From CAVAWX01 sp963592385 (GTDB lineage Bacteria; Actinomycetota; Coriobacteriia; Coriobacteriales; QAMH01): a stretch of 15,463 bases of DNA. The translations under genes and the position numbers were made by a program. How positions within the stretch are numbered: the stretch's first letter is position 1; each line of letters opens with the position of its first letter. The notes below the pieces were generated by a model. The model had not been told where the DNA came from. It did not search any database and saw only the letters and a program-made list of their open reading frames with translations. Positions 6,562 through 14,298 of this stretch are shown here, piece after piece. Location: NCBI GenBank assembly GCA_963592385.1, contig CAVAWX010000043.1:1-15463 (forward strand), in the 5' to 3' direction.

Positions 6562-8145
6562 ATGAAGGTCCTCATCCCCGAGAAGTTCTCGAAAGACGGC
6601 ATCGCGGTGCTCGAAGACGCCGGCATCGAGGTCACGTTCAAGCCCGACACCACCCCCGAGCAGCTGCTCGCCATGATCGCCGACTACGACGGCCTGATCG
6701 TGCGCAGCGCCACGACCGTCACCCGCGAGGTCATCGAGGCCGGCGCGAAGCTGAAGGTCATCGGCCGCGCGGGCGTGGGCGTGGACAACATCGACCGCGA
6801 CGCGGCCACCGAGCGCGGCGTCATCGTGTGCAACGCGCCGCTGTCCAACGTCGTCTCGGCCGCCGAGCAGACCATGTGCCTCATGCTCGCGGCGGCGCGC
6901 AAGACCGCGGCGGCGGACGCCTCCATGAAGGCCGGCAACTGGGACCGCTCGAAGTTCACGGGCACCGAGCTGTCGGGCAAGACCCTCGGCATCTTCGGCA
7001 CCGGGCACGTGGGGCGCCTCGTGGCCGAGCGCGCCCGCGCCTTCGGCATGGAGCTCGTCGGCTACGACCCCTACTGCAGCCCCGAGATGGCCGCGCACCT
7101 GGGCATCACCCTCTACGACACGGTCGACGAGGTGCTCGCGCTGGCCGACGTCATCACCGTGCACATGCCGCTCACCGACGAGACGCGCAACATGTTCTCC
7201 AACCACGAGTTCCAGCAGATGAAAGACGGCGTGATCGTGCTGAACGTCGCGCGCGGCGGCATCATCGACCTCGAGGCGCTGGCCACCTATCTGGAAAACG
7301 GCAAGGTCGCGGCCGCCGGCGTGGACGTGTGGGAGCACGAGCCGGTCGCCGATTCGCCCATACACCGCTTCGACAACGCCGTCTTGACCCCGCACCTGGG
7401 CGCGAGCACGCGCGAGGCGCAGACGCGGGCGGCCACGCAGATCGCCGAGTACGTGATCGCCGGCCTGAACGGCAAGACGGTCAACACCGTGGTGAACGCC
7501 GCGCGGGTGCCCGAGGCGGTCATGGACGAGCTGGGGCCGTACATGCCCGTGGCGCAGCGCTGCGGCCAGCTCGCGGCGCAGGTCGCGCGGGGCGGCATCG
7601 GCAAGGTCGAGGTGAAGGCCTGCGGCGAGATCGCCAAGACGGACGTGTCGGTGCTGGGCACGGCGGCGCTCGCGGGCGTCATGGCCTGCGGCAGCGAGAT
7701 TCCGGTGAACATCATCAACGCGGGGTATCTGGCCGAGCAGCGCGGGATCGTCGTCGAGGTGGACAAGGACCCGCTGTCGGAGGTGTACCCGAGCTACGTG
7801 TCCGTCACGGTGCGCGCCGGCGACCACGTCGTGACGATGGCGGCCACGCAGGCCCTCGGCCACGACATGCCGCGCATCATCGACTTCGCGGGCTATAGGG
7901 TCGATTTCGTGCCCGAGCACACGGTGCTCGCGCTGGAGTACGTGGACGGGCCTGGGCGCATGGGCAAGATCGGCACGGTGCTGGGCGATGCCGGCATCAG
8001 CATCGAGAACATGCAGATAGCCCAGGACGCGTCGCGCGAGACGGCCACGGTCTTGATGAACGTGGACAAGCCGGTGGCCAAGCGCCAGCAAGACGAGCTG
8101 GTCGCCGCCGTCGACGCGAAGGACTTCGCCCTGATCGAGTTATAG
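6562..8145 (+). CDS. serA: D-3-phosphoglycerate dehydrogenase
   Basis: First step of serine synthesis: NAD-dependent oxidation of 3-phosphoglycerate to 3-phosphohydroxypyruvate. The ATG at 6562 follows AGAAAGG (6549-6555) at 6 nt; a TTG at 6556 is in frame but lies at the ribosome site. At 527 residues it is the long SerA type. The substrate-binding domain contains GRAGVGVDNID (68-78). The Rossmann loop is GTGHVG (146-151), with Asp169 of GYDPY as the NAD ribose-binding acid. The catalytic set is Arg231 (NVARGG), Glu260 (WEHEP) and His278 (TPHLGAST). An intervening ASB domain (about 320-450) and a C-terminal ACT domain (about 452-527, EYVDGPGRMGKIGTVL) imply allosteric control, probably by serine. 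It is monocistronic from its promoter and convergent with serS. Confidence 0.97.
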   Translation: MKVLIPEKFSKDGIAVLEDAGIEVTFKPDTTPEQLLAMIADYDGLIVRSATTVTREVIEAGAKLKVIGRAGVGVDNIDRDAATERGVIVCNAPLSNVVSAAEQTMCLMLAAARKTAAADASMKAGNWDRSKFTGTELSGKTLGIFGTGHVGRLVAERARAFGMELVGYDPYCSPEMAAHLGITLYDTVDEVLALADVITVHMPLTDETRNMFSNHEFQQMKDGVIVLNVARGGIIDLEALATYLENGKVAAAGVDVWEHEPVADSPIHRFDNAVLTPHLGASTREAQTRAATQIAEYVIAGLNGKTVNTVVNAARVPEAVMDELGPYMPVAQRCGQLAAQVARGGIGKVEVKACGEIAKTDVSVLGTAALAGVMACGSEIPVNIINAGYLAEQRGIVVEVDKDPLSEVYPSYVSVTVRAGDHVVTMAATQALGHDMPRIIDFAGYRVDFVPEHTVLALEYVDGPGRMGKIGTVLGDAGISIENMQIAQDASRETATVLMNVDKPVAKRQQDELVAAVDAKDFALIEL

Positions 8146-8164
8146 GACGCGCCGCAGGCCGCTG

Positions 8165-9430
8165 CTAGGCGATCGTGTCGCAGCCCATGTAGGGGCGCAG
8201 CACCTCGGGCACGGTCACGGTGCCGTCGGCGTTTTGGTAGTTCTCCAGCACGGCGGCCATGCAGCGCCCCACCGCCACGCCCGAGCCGTTCAGAGTGTGG
8301 ACGAGTTGCTTTTTGCCGCCCTCGCCCTTGAACTTGATGTTCGCGCGGCGCGCCTGGAAATCGCCGCAGTTCGAGCAGCTCGAGATCTCCTTGTAGGCGT
8401 TGTAGCTGGGCAGCCACACCTCGAGGTCGTAGGTCTGGCGCGCGGAAAAGCCGAGGTCGCCCGTGCACAGGGAAATCACGCGGTAGGGCAGCTCGAGGCC
8501 TTGGAGCACGAGCTCGGCCTGGTGCGTCATGTCCTCGAGCTCGGCGTCGCTATCTTGCGGCGTGGCGAAGCGCACCATCTCCACCTTGTCGAACTGGTGC
8601 ACGCGGATGATGCCGCGCGTGTCGCGCCCGGCGCTGCCCGCCTCCTCGCGAAAGCAGGGGGTGAAGGCGCAGTAGCGCAGCGGCAGCGCGTCGCCGTCGA
8701 GCACCTCGCCGCGGTGCAGGTTGGTCAGCTGCACCTCGGCCGTCGGGATCATGTACATGCCCTCGCGGGTCTTGAACAGGTCGTCTTCGAACTTGGGGAG
8801 CTGGCCGGTGCCCGTCAGGGTCTCGGCGCTGGCCATAGCCGGCACCCACCACTCGGTCGCGCCCGCCTCGATCTGCAGGTTCAACATGTAGTTGATGAGC
8901 GCGCGCTCCAGCCTCGCGCCCGCGCCGCGCAGCGCGTAGAAGCGGCTCGCCGCGAGCTTGACTCCGCGGTCGAAGTCGATGATGCCAAGGTCGGGACCGA
9001 TGTCCCAGTGCGCGGCCGGCTCGAAGTCGAACTCGCGCGGGGTGCCCCAGCGGCGCACCTCGGGGTTGTCGTCTTCGCTTTCACCCACCGGCGTGGCGTC
9101 TGCCGGCATGTTGGGGATGGACAAAAGCTGCGCGTCCAGCTCGGCTTCCACGCCCCGCAGCTCTTCGTCGAGGCCGGCGATTCTCGCGCCCACCTCGCCC
9201 ATCTGCGCCTTGGCCTGCTCGGCCGCGTCTTTCTCGCCGGCGCGCATCAGCTCGCCGATCTGCTTGGACACGCGGTTGCGCTCGGCCTTCAACGCCTCGG
9301 ATTGCCCGATCAGCTCGCGGCGGGAGGCGTCCAGCTCCAGAAAACGCTCCATGTCCCAATCGTTGTGCTGCTGCAGGCACGCCTCGCGCACCTTCTCGGG
9401 GTTCTCGCGGATGAACTTGGGGTCGAGCAT
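8165..9430 (-). CDS. serS: Seryl-tRNA synthetase
   Basis: Class II synthetase that charges tRNA-Ser and the selenocysteine tRNA. The ATG at 9430 (minus strand) has an excellent ribosome site, AAGGAGGC at 9442-9435, 4 nt away, so the longer open frame upstream is discounted. The protein of 421 residues starts MLDPKFIRENPE and has the N-terminal coiled-coil arm (about 28-105) that grips the long variable arm of tRNA-Ser. Catalytic motifs: IPTAE (228-232), motif 2 FTPCFREEAGSAGRDTRG (256-273) and motif 3 NGSGVAVGRCMAAVLE (381-396). Length and motifs are normal. It ends 19 nt from the serA stop on the opposite strand with no clear intrinsic terminator between them. No T-box is seen in its short leader. 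Confidence 0.97.
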   Translation of the reverse strand: MLDPKFIRENPEKVREACLQQHNDWDMERFLELDASRRELIGQSEALKAERNRVSKQIGELMRAGEKDAAEQAKAQMGEVGARIAGLDEELRGVEAELDAQLLSIPNMPADATPVGESEDDNPEVRRWGTPREFDFEPAAHWDIGPDLGIIDFDRGVKLAASRFYALRGAGARLERALINYMLNLQIEAGATEWWVPAMASAETLTGTGQLPKFEDDLFKTREGMYMIPTAEVQLTNLHRGEVLDGDALPLRYCAFTPCFREEAGSAGRDTRGIIRVHQFDKVEMVRFATPQDSDAELEDMTHQAELVLQGLELPYRVISLCTGDLGFSARQTYDLEVWLPSYNAYKEISSCSNCGDFQARRANIKFKGEGGKKQLVHTLNGSGVAVGRCMAAVLENYQNADGTVTVPEVLRPYMGCDTIA

Positions 9431-9493
9431 GAAAGCCTCCTTGCGGGCATGGGGGTGGGGGCGCCGCCTGGGGCGAGCGCCGAATGCAGTTCG

Positions 9494-9512
9494 GGCAAGT
9501 ATAGCGCTTGCC
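9494..9512. promoter_or_regulatory. Inverted repeat overlapping a candidate serS -10
   Basis: GGCAAG (9494-9499) and CTTGCC (9507-9512) form perfect 6-bp arms around a 7-nt spacer. On the minus strand the spacer and arm contain TATACT (9503-9498), a good -10 hexamer 68 nt upstream of serS, but with no clear -35. The arrangement fits an operator over the serS promoter. Confidence 0.4.
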
Positions 9513-9518
9513 TGCGCC

Positions 9519-9631
9519 GCGCCCCGCGTGCGCTGCGTCCCTTTTGCCGCGACGATGCCCGTGCGCACGGTGCACGCGCCCGGTACACGCGCCCCGCCTG
9601 CGCCCCGCGTGCGCCCATCTCTTTCGCCGCG
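9519..9631. repeat. Imperfect direct repeat, about 81-bp spacing
   Basis: GCGCCCCGCGTGCGC occurs exactly at 9519-9533 and 9600-9614. Each copy is followed after a few bases by a similar CTTTTGCCGCG / CTTTCGCCGCG segment (ending 9551 and 9631), so the similarity extends over about 32 nt. The DNA lies in the serS-MOSC intergenic region and has no credible coding potential. Confidence 0.6.
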
Positions 9632-9645
9632 CGGGAGATGGTTTT
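9615..9645 (+). terminator. Possible hairpin terminator or operator upstream of the MOSC gene
   Basis: CCATCTC (9615-9621) and GAGATGG (9635-9641) are perfect 7-bp arms with a 13-nt GC-rich loop, followed by TTTT (9642-9645). On the + strand it could stop antisense transcripts reading through serA and serS before the MOSC promoter. The T run is short, so an operator role is also possible. Confidence 0.35.
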
Positions 9646-9668
9646 CGGGTGTGGGCGTTTCGGGGGGT

Positions 9669-9676
9669 GCTATGAT
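9669..9676 (+). promoter_or_regulatory. Extended -10 element for the MOSC gene
   Basis: TGCTATGAT includes an extended -10 (TGn) and the hexamer TATGAT (9671-9676), 67 nt upstream of the MOSC start. No convincing -35 is present, which is tolerable for an extended -10 promoter. Confidence 0.4.
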
Positions 9677-9742
9677 TTCCCCATTGCCTCGGCAGGTAAC
9701 TGAGAGGCCGCTCACGACGACCGACGACGAAAGGATCCTGCC

Positions 9743-10282
9743 ATGGGCACCGCACAAGACGACAAGCAGCCGCGCATCATCTCCATCAACATCTCGAAGA
9801 AGAAGGGCACGCAAAAAGAGCCCTGCGAGACGCCCCAGCGCGTGGTCGAGCAGTTCGGCCTGGAAAACGACGCGCACTCCGGCGACTGGCACCGCCAGGT
9901 CAGCTTCCTGGCCTGGGAGAGCATCGAGAAGGCCCAGGAGATGGGCCTCGACGTCGAGGAAGGCTCGTTTGCCGAGAACTTCACCACGGAAAACATCGAC
10001 CTGCTCTCGCTGCCCATGGGCACGCAGCTGCGCCTGGGCGACGAGGTGCTCGTCGAGGTCAGCCAGATAGGCAAGGTGTGCCACACGCGCTGCGCCATCT
10101 ACTACCAGGCCGGCGACTGCATCTTCCCGCGCGAGGGCATCTTCGCCGTCGTCTTGCACGGGGGCACGGTGGCCGAAGACGACACGATCGAGGTGGTGAA
10201 GATGGGCGACGGGACCTGCGAGTTCTCGCCGGCCGAGGCCATCGAGGAAGTGGAGGCGGCCCGCGCGGCGGGCACGCTGTAG
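9743..10282 (+). CDS. MOSC domain-containing protein
   Basis: MOSC (MoCo sulfurase C-terminal) domains bind or handle molybdenum cofactor or a sulfur carried on a conserved cysteine. The ATG at 9743 follows AAAGGAT (9730-9736). The 179-residue protein is a stand-alone domain with the usual blocks: GLENDAHSGDWHRQVSFL (39-56), GSFAENFTTENIDL (74-87), GKVCHTRCAIY (110-120) and DCIFPREGIFAVV (125-137). Cys113, Cys117 and Cys126 are present; one of these is the conserved family cysteine. No other molybdenum cofactor gene is in the window, so a role in loading a molybdoenzyme is inferred from family alone. It is the first gene of the + strand series leading to NYN-LOTUS and tagD, with a 110-nt gap to the next gene. 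Confidence 0.88.
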   Translation: MGTAQDDKQPRIISINISKKKGTQKEPCETPQRVVEQFGLENDAHSGDWHRQVSFLAWESIEKAQEMGLDVEEGSFAENFTTENIDLLSLPMGTQLRLGDEVLVEVSQIGKVCHTRCAIYYQAGDCIFPREGIFAVVLHGGTVAEDDTIEVVKMGDGTCEFSPAEAIEEVEAARAAGTL

Positions 10283-10367
10283 AAGGGGGCGCCGCCTGCG
10301 CGGCCGGTACCCTGTGGGAAGGCAGCTTGCGCCGCCGGCGCCCTGAAGAGCGGGGCGTCAGCGTAGC

Positions 10368-10377
10368 GCAGCGCTGC
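10368..10377. repeat. 10-bp palindrome just before the NYN gene ribosome site
   Basis: GCAGCGCTGC is a perfect palindrome 2 nt before the AAGAGGAAGG ribosome site (10378-10387). It is in the 110-nt gap after the MOSC gene, which also carries GCGCCGCC twice (near 10287 and 10330). It may fold near the start site; no promoter is evident in the gap. Confidence 0.35.
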
Positions 10378-10392
10378 AAGAGGAAGGTTCGC

Positions 10393-11436
10393 ATGACGAC
10401 ACAGACCGAGGGGCAGACCAAGCTCGCCCTGCTCATAGACGCCGACAACGTCTCGGCGAAGTACCTGCCCATCATCATGAGCGAGGTCCCGAAGCACGGC
10501 GTGGCCACCTACCGGCGCATCTACGGCGACTTCACCGACAACCAGATGGCGACGTGGCGCCCGCTCCTGCTGAAAAACGCCATCCAGCCCATGCAGCAGT
10601 TCAGCAACGTGAAAAGCCACAAGAAGGGCGAGAAGGCCGGCAAGAACGCCACCGACTCCACGCTCATCATCGACGCGATGGACATACTCTACGCCGACAA
10701 GGTGGACGGCTTCGTCATCGTCAGCTCCGACAGCGACTTCACCCGCCTGGCCACGCGCCTGCGCGAGAGCAACATGTACGTCGTGGGGATGGGGCGCAAC
10801 CAGACCTCCATCTCGTTTCGCCAGGCATGCACGAAGTTCGTGAACATCGAGTACCTCTACAAGCTCGACCAGGGCAAAGAGGACGAGAACGCCGCGCGCA
10901 CCAAGCAGAAGGCCGCCAAGGAGGCGCACGCGCGCGACGTGGACGTGGACGCCGACGACGTCGAGACGACCGTGACCATCGGCGCGGTGGAAAGCGCGCT
11001 CGCGGGCGTCATCCGCGACAACGACAACAAGGGGCGCACGACCTCGCTGTCCGAGGCGGGCAACGCGCTGAACAACAAGTTCCCCGATTTCGACGTGCGC
11101 AATTTCGGGTACTCGCAGCTCTACAAGATGGTGGGCGAGATGCCGCGCTTCGTGCTCGTGCCCACCGACAACGGCTACGACGTGATCTTGGCCAACACGG
11201 ACGCCTCGACAGGACCTGTGGCCGCGTTCATCGTCGAGCAGATCGGCAAGACGAAGAACAAGCAGATGTCCATCAACTCGCTGTCCACCGCCGTCTACGA
11301 AAAGTTCCCGAAGTTCAGCCTGAAGGACGCGGGGTACTCGCAGTTCTACAAGTTCGCCAACAGCGTGGACGGCGTCGTGGTCGAAGGCGCGCTGCGCAAG
11401 CAGGCCCGGCTGGAGCGTCCGGCCAAGCAGGGGTAG
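10393..11436 (+). CDS. NYN-domain (PIN-like) nuclease with two OST-HTH/LOTUS domains
   Basis: A predicted RNase with RNA-binding modules. The ATG at 10393 follows AGGAAGG (10381-10387) at 5 nt; the longer open frame upstream is in MOSC DNA. The NYN catalytic domain spans about residues 10-155, with acidic residues Asp16 and Asp18 (LLIDADN), Asp88 (KNATDST), Asp94 and Asp97 (IIDAMD), and Asp113 and Asp115 (SSDSDF). A charged, Asp-rich linker (about 160-192) leads to two tandem winged-helix repeats, about 197-256 and 275-333. Each has the hallmark FPxF...GYSQxYK pattern (FPDFDVRNFGYSQLYK and FPKFSLKDAGYSQFYK). This architecture matches bacterial relatives of eukaryotic MARF1/limkain b1, where LOTUS domains bind RNA, with reported preference for G-rich or quadruplex RNA. 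The target is unknown. The stop lies 9 nt before tagD, suggesting co-transcription. Confidence 0.92.
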   Translation: MTTQTEGQTKLALLIDADNVSAKYLPIIMSEVPKHGVATYRRIYGDFTDNQMATWRPLLLKNAIQPMQQFSNVKSHKKGEKAGKNATDSTLIIDAMDILYADKVDGFVIVSSDSDFTRLATRLRESNMYVVGMGRNQTSISFRQACTKFVNIEYLYKLDQGKEDENAARTKQKAAKEAHARDVDVDADDVETTVTIGAVESALAGVIRDNDNKGRTTSLSEAGNALNNKFPDFDVRNFGYSQLYKMVGEMPRFVLVPTDNGYDVILANTDASTGPVAAFIVEQIGKTKNKQMSINSLSTAVYEKFPKFSLKDAGYSQFYKFANSVDGVVVEGALRKQARLERPAKQG

Positions 11437-11445
11437 GGCCTGGCG

Positions 11446-11853
11446 GTGGCGGGCAAGCGCATACTCACCTACGGCAGCTTCGACCTGCTGCATTACGGGC
11501 ACATACGCCTGCTGCGGCGTGCGGCCGCGCTGGGCGACTACCTGGTCGTCGCGCTATCCACCGACGAGTTCAACGCGGAGAAGGGCAAGGAGAGCTTCTA
11601 TTCCTTCGAGACGCGCAAGGAGATGCTCGAGGCGGTGCGCTACGTCGACCTCGTCATTCCCGAGCGCAGCTGGGGGCAAAAGCCCGACGATGTGCGCGCG
11701 AACCGCATCGACGTCGTGGTGATGGGCGCGGACTGGGCCGGCTCGGAGCGCTTCGAGTGCTTGCGCGAGCTGTGCGAGCTCGTCTACCTCGAGCGCACGC
11801 CCGACATATCGACCACGCAGGTGAAAGACGCGCTTGCCACGGGGAAGTACTAG
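11446..11853 (+). CDS. tagD: Glycerol-3-phosphate cytidylyltransferase
   Basis: It makes CDP-glycerol from glycerol-3-phosphate and CTP, the activated unit for glycerol-phosphate wall polymers. Start GTG at 11446 lies 9 nt after the NYN stop; the ribosome site is weak. The 135-residue protein matches the single-domain TagD family along its whole length. It opens with ILTYGSFDLLHYGHIRLL, holding the nucleotidyltransferase HxGH box (His16, His19). GDYLVVALSTDEFN (30-43) and VMGADWAG (92-99) follow. The second signature RTxxISTT is present as RTPDISTT (117-124). It stands immediately upstream (3 nt) of the TagF-like polymerase, which would use its product. Confidence 0.95.
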   Translation: MAGKRILTYGSFDLLHYGHIRLLRRAAALGDYLVVALSTDEFNAEKGKESFYSFETRKEMLEAVRYVDLVIPERSWGQKPDDVRANRIDVVVMGADWAGSERFECLRELCELVYLERTPDISTTQVKDALATGKY

Positions 11854-11856
11854 CGC

Positions 11857-14268
11857 ATGCAGCCGCTTGTCTGCTACGTCGTCACGTCGCTGGAAAACCG
11901 CGCGCGCGAGGAGCTGGCCGTGCGCGACGTCGAGCGCCTGCGGGCTGCGGGCGCCTTTGGGACGGGCGCGGGTGTTGGTGAAAGTGGGGGCGGCGGCGCT
12001 TGCGGCGCGGGCGCTGGTGAGGGCGCTGATAAAGGTGCCGCCGGCGCGGGCGCGGGCGCTGATGAAGGTGGCGCCGCCGCAGCGGGTGAAGACGAGGGCC
12101 GGGGTGCGCGGGCATGTGTGCTGGTCGCCGCGAAGCCCATGGCCGCCGCCGAAGAGCTCGTCGCGCAGCTGCCCGATGCGGTGCCGGCGCACATCTTCGA
12201 CGCGCGCCTGCATTTGAGCTTTGCCGAGCATGTGATGCTCGCGCTGTCGAAGCGCTACGCGTTTTTCGCGCGCGTCTTTGCCGGAAAGTTGAAGGCGGTG
12301 CTCGAGCGCGAGGCGCGTGCCTTGCTGGGGCGGGCGCGCGAGAGCTTGGCCGCAGACGGGGGCGAATCCCCCGAGTTTTCGCGCATCGTCTTTCTGGAGG
12401 CCCACGACGAGTACCTCACGCATGTGTTCTCGGCGGCCGAGCTGCCCGTCGATGTGCTGGTCCACGAGGGTTTGCCCGACGAGCTGGGCGCGATGCGCCA
12501 GGCGCAGCGCCTGCTCGGCTTCGAGGCCACCCGCATCCCCGGCCTGCCCGTCCGAGACGCGCAGCTTTCCGAGGAAGCGCGCGCGTCTGCCCTCGACGGC
12601 GCGCTTTCCGCGACCCTGCTGGGGCGCCGCGCATGGCTCGACGAGGCAGGCTTCCATTTTTCGGGCAGCATCGCGCTGAAGGGGACGCGCGGCCTCGAGG
12701 CGCCGGACTCGCTGCGGCTCGAGACGGTCGAGGGCATCGTCTTGGCGCAGGCCGACCCCGCGTTGTGGCGTGCGCAAAGCGCGTCTGCCGCCCCTGCGGG
12801 GCCTGCCGCTGCCACCCCGGCTGCGCCGGCCGCCGGCACGCTCGCCTTCACCATGCCCTTTGCCTTCACCCTCGATGCGGAGCAGGCAGAAAACCTGCCC
12901 CTGGACACGAAGCTCGTCGTGGCGTTCGAGGCGGGCGGCCTGGCGGGGCGTTCGTTCATCCGCTACTGCCGCCGCGACTTCGGCAAACGCGGCACGGGGC
13001 GCGTGGGCAAGGTCCTCGTGGACGAGACCAGCGGCATCGCCTGCTTTTTCTGCCAGACCGTCGCCAATCTTTGCCAGCTCGTCTCGCGCAAGGCCGACCT
13101 CGCGGACACGCCCGCCGTGCACCGGCGCATACGCCTGGCCTGGCTCGTGTCCAAACTCCGGCCCGCCCGCCACGAGATCGTGCTGTGGGAGAAGTTCTCC
13201 TCGCGCTACGAGGAAAGCGCCCGCCGCGTCTACGAGTATATGGTGGACGAGGGGGACGGGCGCGTGCGTTTCGTCTTGGACGGGCAGGTGCGCGACCGCG
13301 ACATTCGCGCCGGCAGGATCGCGCCGGCCTACCAAGGCCAGATCGTGGAGCGCTGTTCGTTTGCGCATTACCGACTCCTTTTTTCCGCAAAGACCTTCAT
13401 CAGCACCGAGGCGCTCTCGCACCTGAGCGGCATGCATCCATCCTCGCGCCTCGTGCGCCGCCGCATGCAAGACGGTTCTTTCGACTACGTTTTCCTGCAG
13501 CACGGCCCTTCGTACACGGTCACCTTGGGCAGCGCGGGGATGTCGTTTTTCACCTCGACCGGTGCGAAGGGCACACGCCGCGTCGTGGTCTCCTCGGAGC
13601 TGGAAAAGGAGCATTTCGTGCAGTCGGGCGGCTATCGGCCCGAGCAGCTGTACGTGTGCGGCATGCCGAAATACGACGCGAACACCTGGGACGCGGACGC
13701 CGACCTCATCGCCGTCATGCCCACTTGGCGCCCCTGGGAGGAAGGCGAGGCGCGCGTGGACTTCACCCGCACGAGCTACCACCGTTTTCTCGTCAGGGTG
13801 TGCGAGGCGGTGCCCGAGGAGCTGCGCCCGAAGCTGCGCGTGCTCGTGCATCCGCGCTTCCAGGGATATGCCCTCGCCTCGGATTCGCCGCTTGCGCCGT
13901 ACATGACGGGCGACACCCCCTACGACGAGATCTTGCGGCGGGTGAAGCTGCTGATCACCGACCATTCGTCCATCACCTTCGACGCGTTTTACCGGGGCGC
14001 GAATGTCATTTTCGACTGGACGGAACTTGACGAGTGCATGCAGGCCTACGGGCAGGGCACGCACCTGATGCTGACCGACGAGCTGGCGTTCGGCGAGGTG
14101 TACCGTGGCGAGGGCGGGCAGGATGGGCTGCGCGCCCTGGTGGAGAAGGCGTACACTTCCGGGCAAAGCGACGAGCACAGCCGCCGCTACCGCCAGATCG
14201 TGGAGTTTCACGACGGCAAGAACACCGAGCGGCTGATGGCGCTCATGCGCGCCGACGGGCTGATCTGA
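11857..14268 (+). CDS. TagF-like CDP-glycerol glycerophosphotransferase, large form
   Basis: A membrane-associated enzyme predicted to transfer glycerol-phosphate from CDP-glycerol to a growing teichoic-type polymer. The ATG at 11857 follows GGGGAAG (11841-11847) and lies 3 nt after tagD. The C-terminal half (about 500-800) is the glycerophosphotransferase domain: FISTEALSHL, LQHGPSY with His549, MPTWRPW (621-627), VHPRF with His665, and the ITDHSSITFDAFYRGA block with Asp702-His703-Ser704-Ser705. The N-terminal ~500 residues are unassigned and probably include an accessory domain and a beta-rich segment (about 325-385). Residues 32-86 are a Gly/Ala/Asp/Glu low-complexity insert encoded by repeat DNA, and about 305-330 is an Ala/Pro linker. 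The enzyme is unusually large at 803 residues. It may be a primer-plus-polymerase enzyme, or may transfer another polyol phosphate. Confidence 0.86.
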   Translation: MQPLVCYVVTSLENRAREELAVRDVERLRAAGAFGTGAGVGESGGGGACGAGAGEGADKGAAGAGAGADEGGAAAAGEDEGRGARACVLVAAKPMAAAEELVAQLPDAVPAHIFDARLHLSFAEHVMLALSKRYAFFARVFAGKLKAVLEREARALLGRARESLAADGGESPEFSRIVFLEAHDEYLTHVFSAAELPVDVLVHEGLPDELGAMRQAQRLLGFEATRIPGLPVRDAQLSEEARASALDGALSATLLGRRAWLDEAGFHFSGSIALKGTRGLEAPDSLRLETVEGIVLAQADPALWRAQSASAAPAGPAAATPAAPAAGTLAFTMPFAFTLDAEQAENLPLDTKLVVAFEAGGLAGRSFIRYCRRDFGKRGTGRVGKVLVDETSGIACFFCQTVANLCQLVSRKADLADTPAVHRRIRLAWLVSKLRPARHEIVLWEKFSSRYEESARRVYEYMVDEGDGRVRFVLDGQVRDRDIRAGRIAPAYQGQIVERCSFAHYRLLFSAKTFISTEALSHLSGMHPSSRLVRRRMQDGSFDYVFLQHGPSYTVTLGSAGMSFFTSTGAKGTRRVVVSSELEKEHFVQSGGYRPEQLYVCGMPKYDANTWDADADLIAVMPTWRPWEEGEARVDFTRTSYHRFLVRVCEAVPEELRPKLRVLVHPRFQGYALASDSPLAPYMTGDTPYDEILRRVKLLITDHSSITFDAFYRGANVIFDWTELDECMQAYGQGTHLMLTDELAFGEVYRGEGGQDGLRALVEKAYTSGQSDEHSRRYRQIVEFHDGKNTERLMALMRADGLI
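11965..12105 (+). repeat. Low-complexity GGTGAA/GATGAAGGTG tract inside the TagF-like gene
   Basis: The tract begins GCGCGGGTGTTGGTGAAA (from 11966) and contains a direct repeat GGCGCTGATRAAGGTG at 12022-12037 and 12055-12070 (one mismatch, 33-bp spacing), then GCGGGTGAA near 12082. All units keep frame. Codons GGT, GCT, GAT, GAA and AAA are enriched relative to neighbours. Confidence 0.7.
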
Positions 14269-14298
14269 GGCGTGCCCGTGCGAGAAACAGGAGACGAC

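Noticed and set aside
8234..9703. 489-codon open frame on the + strand over serS
   Set aside because: Antisense of a clear seryl-tRNA synthetase; no motif and Val/His/Leu/Arg-biased.
9661..9736. TPP riboswitch resemblance (GGGGGTGC then ACTGAGAGG) upstream of the MOSC gene
   Set aside because: The second conserved arm (ACCTGATC and GGGTAATGCC-type blocks) is missing, and the gene is not a thiamine gene. I also could not match it to the molybdenum cofactor riboswitch.
12840..12880. TTCACC repeats (reverse complement of GGTGAA) in the TagF-like gene
   Set aside because: These encode an ordinary hydrophobic segment (FTMPFAFTL) and the codon usage matches its surroundings, so they were not counted as repeat-family members.
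14272..14298. Longer glycosyltransferase N-terminus from GTG 14272
   Set aside because: No ribosome site precedes it, while AGGAGA is well placed for GTG 14299 and the family's conserved region begins after that.
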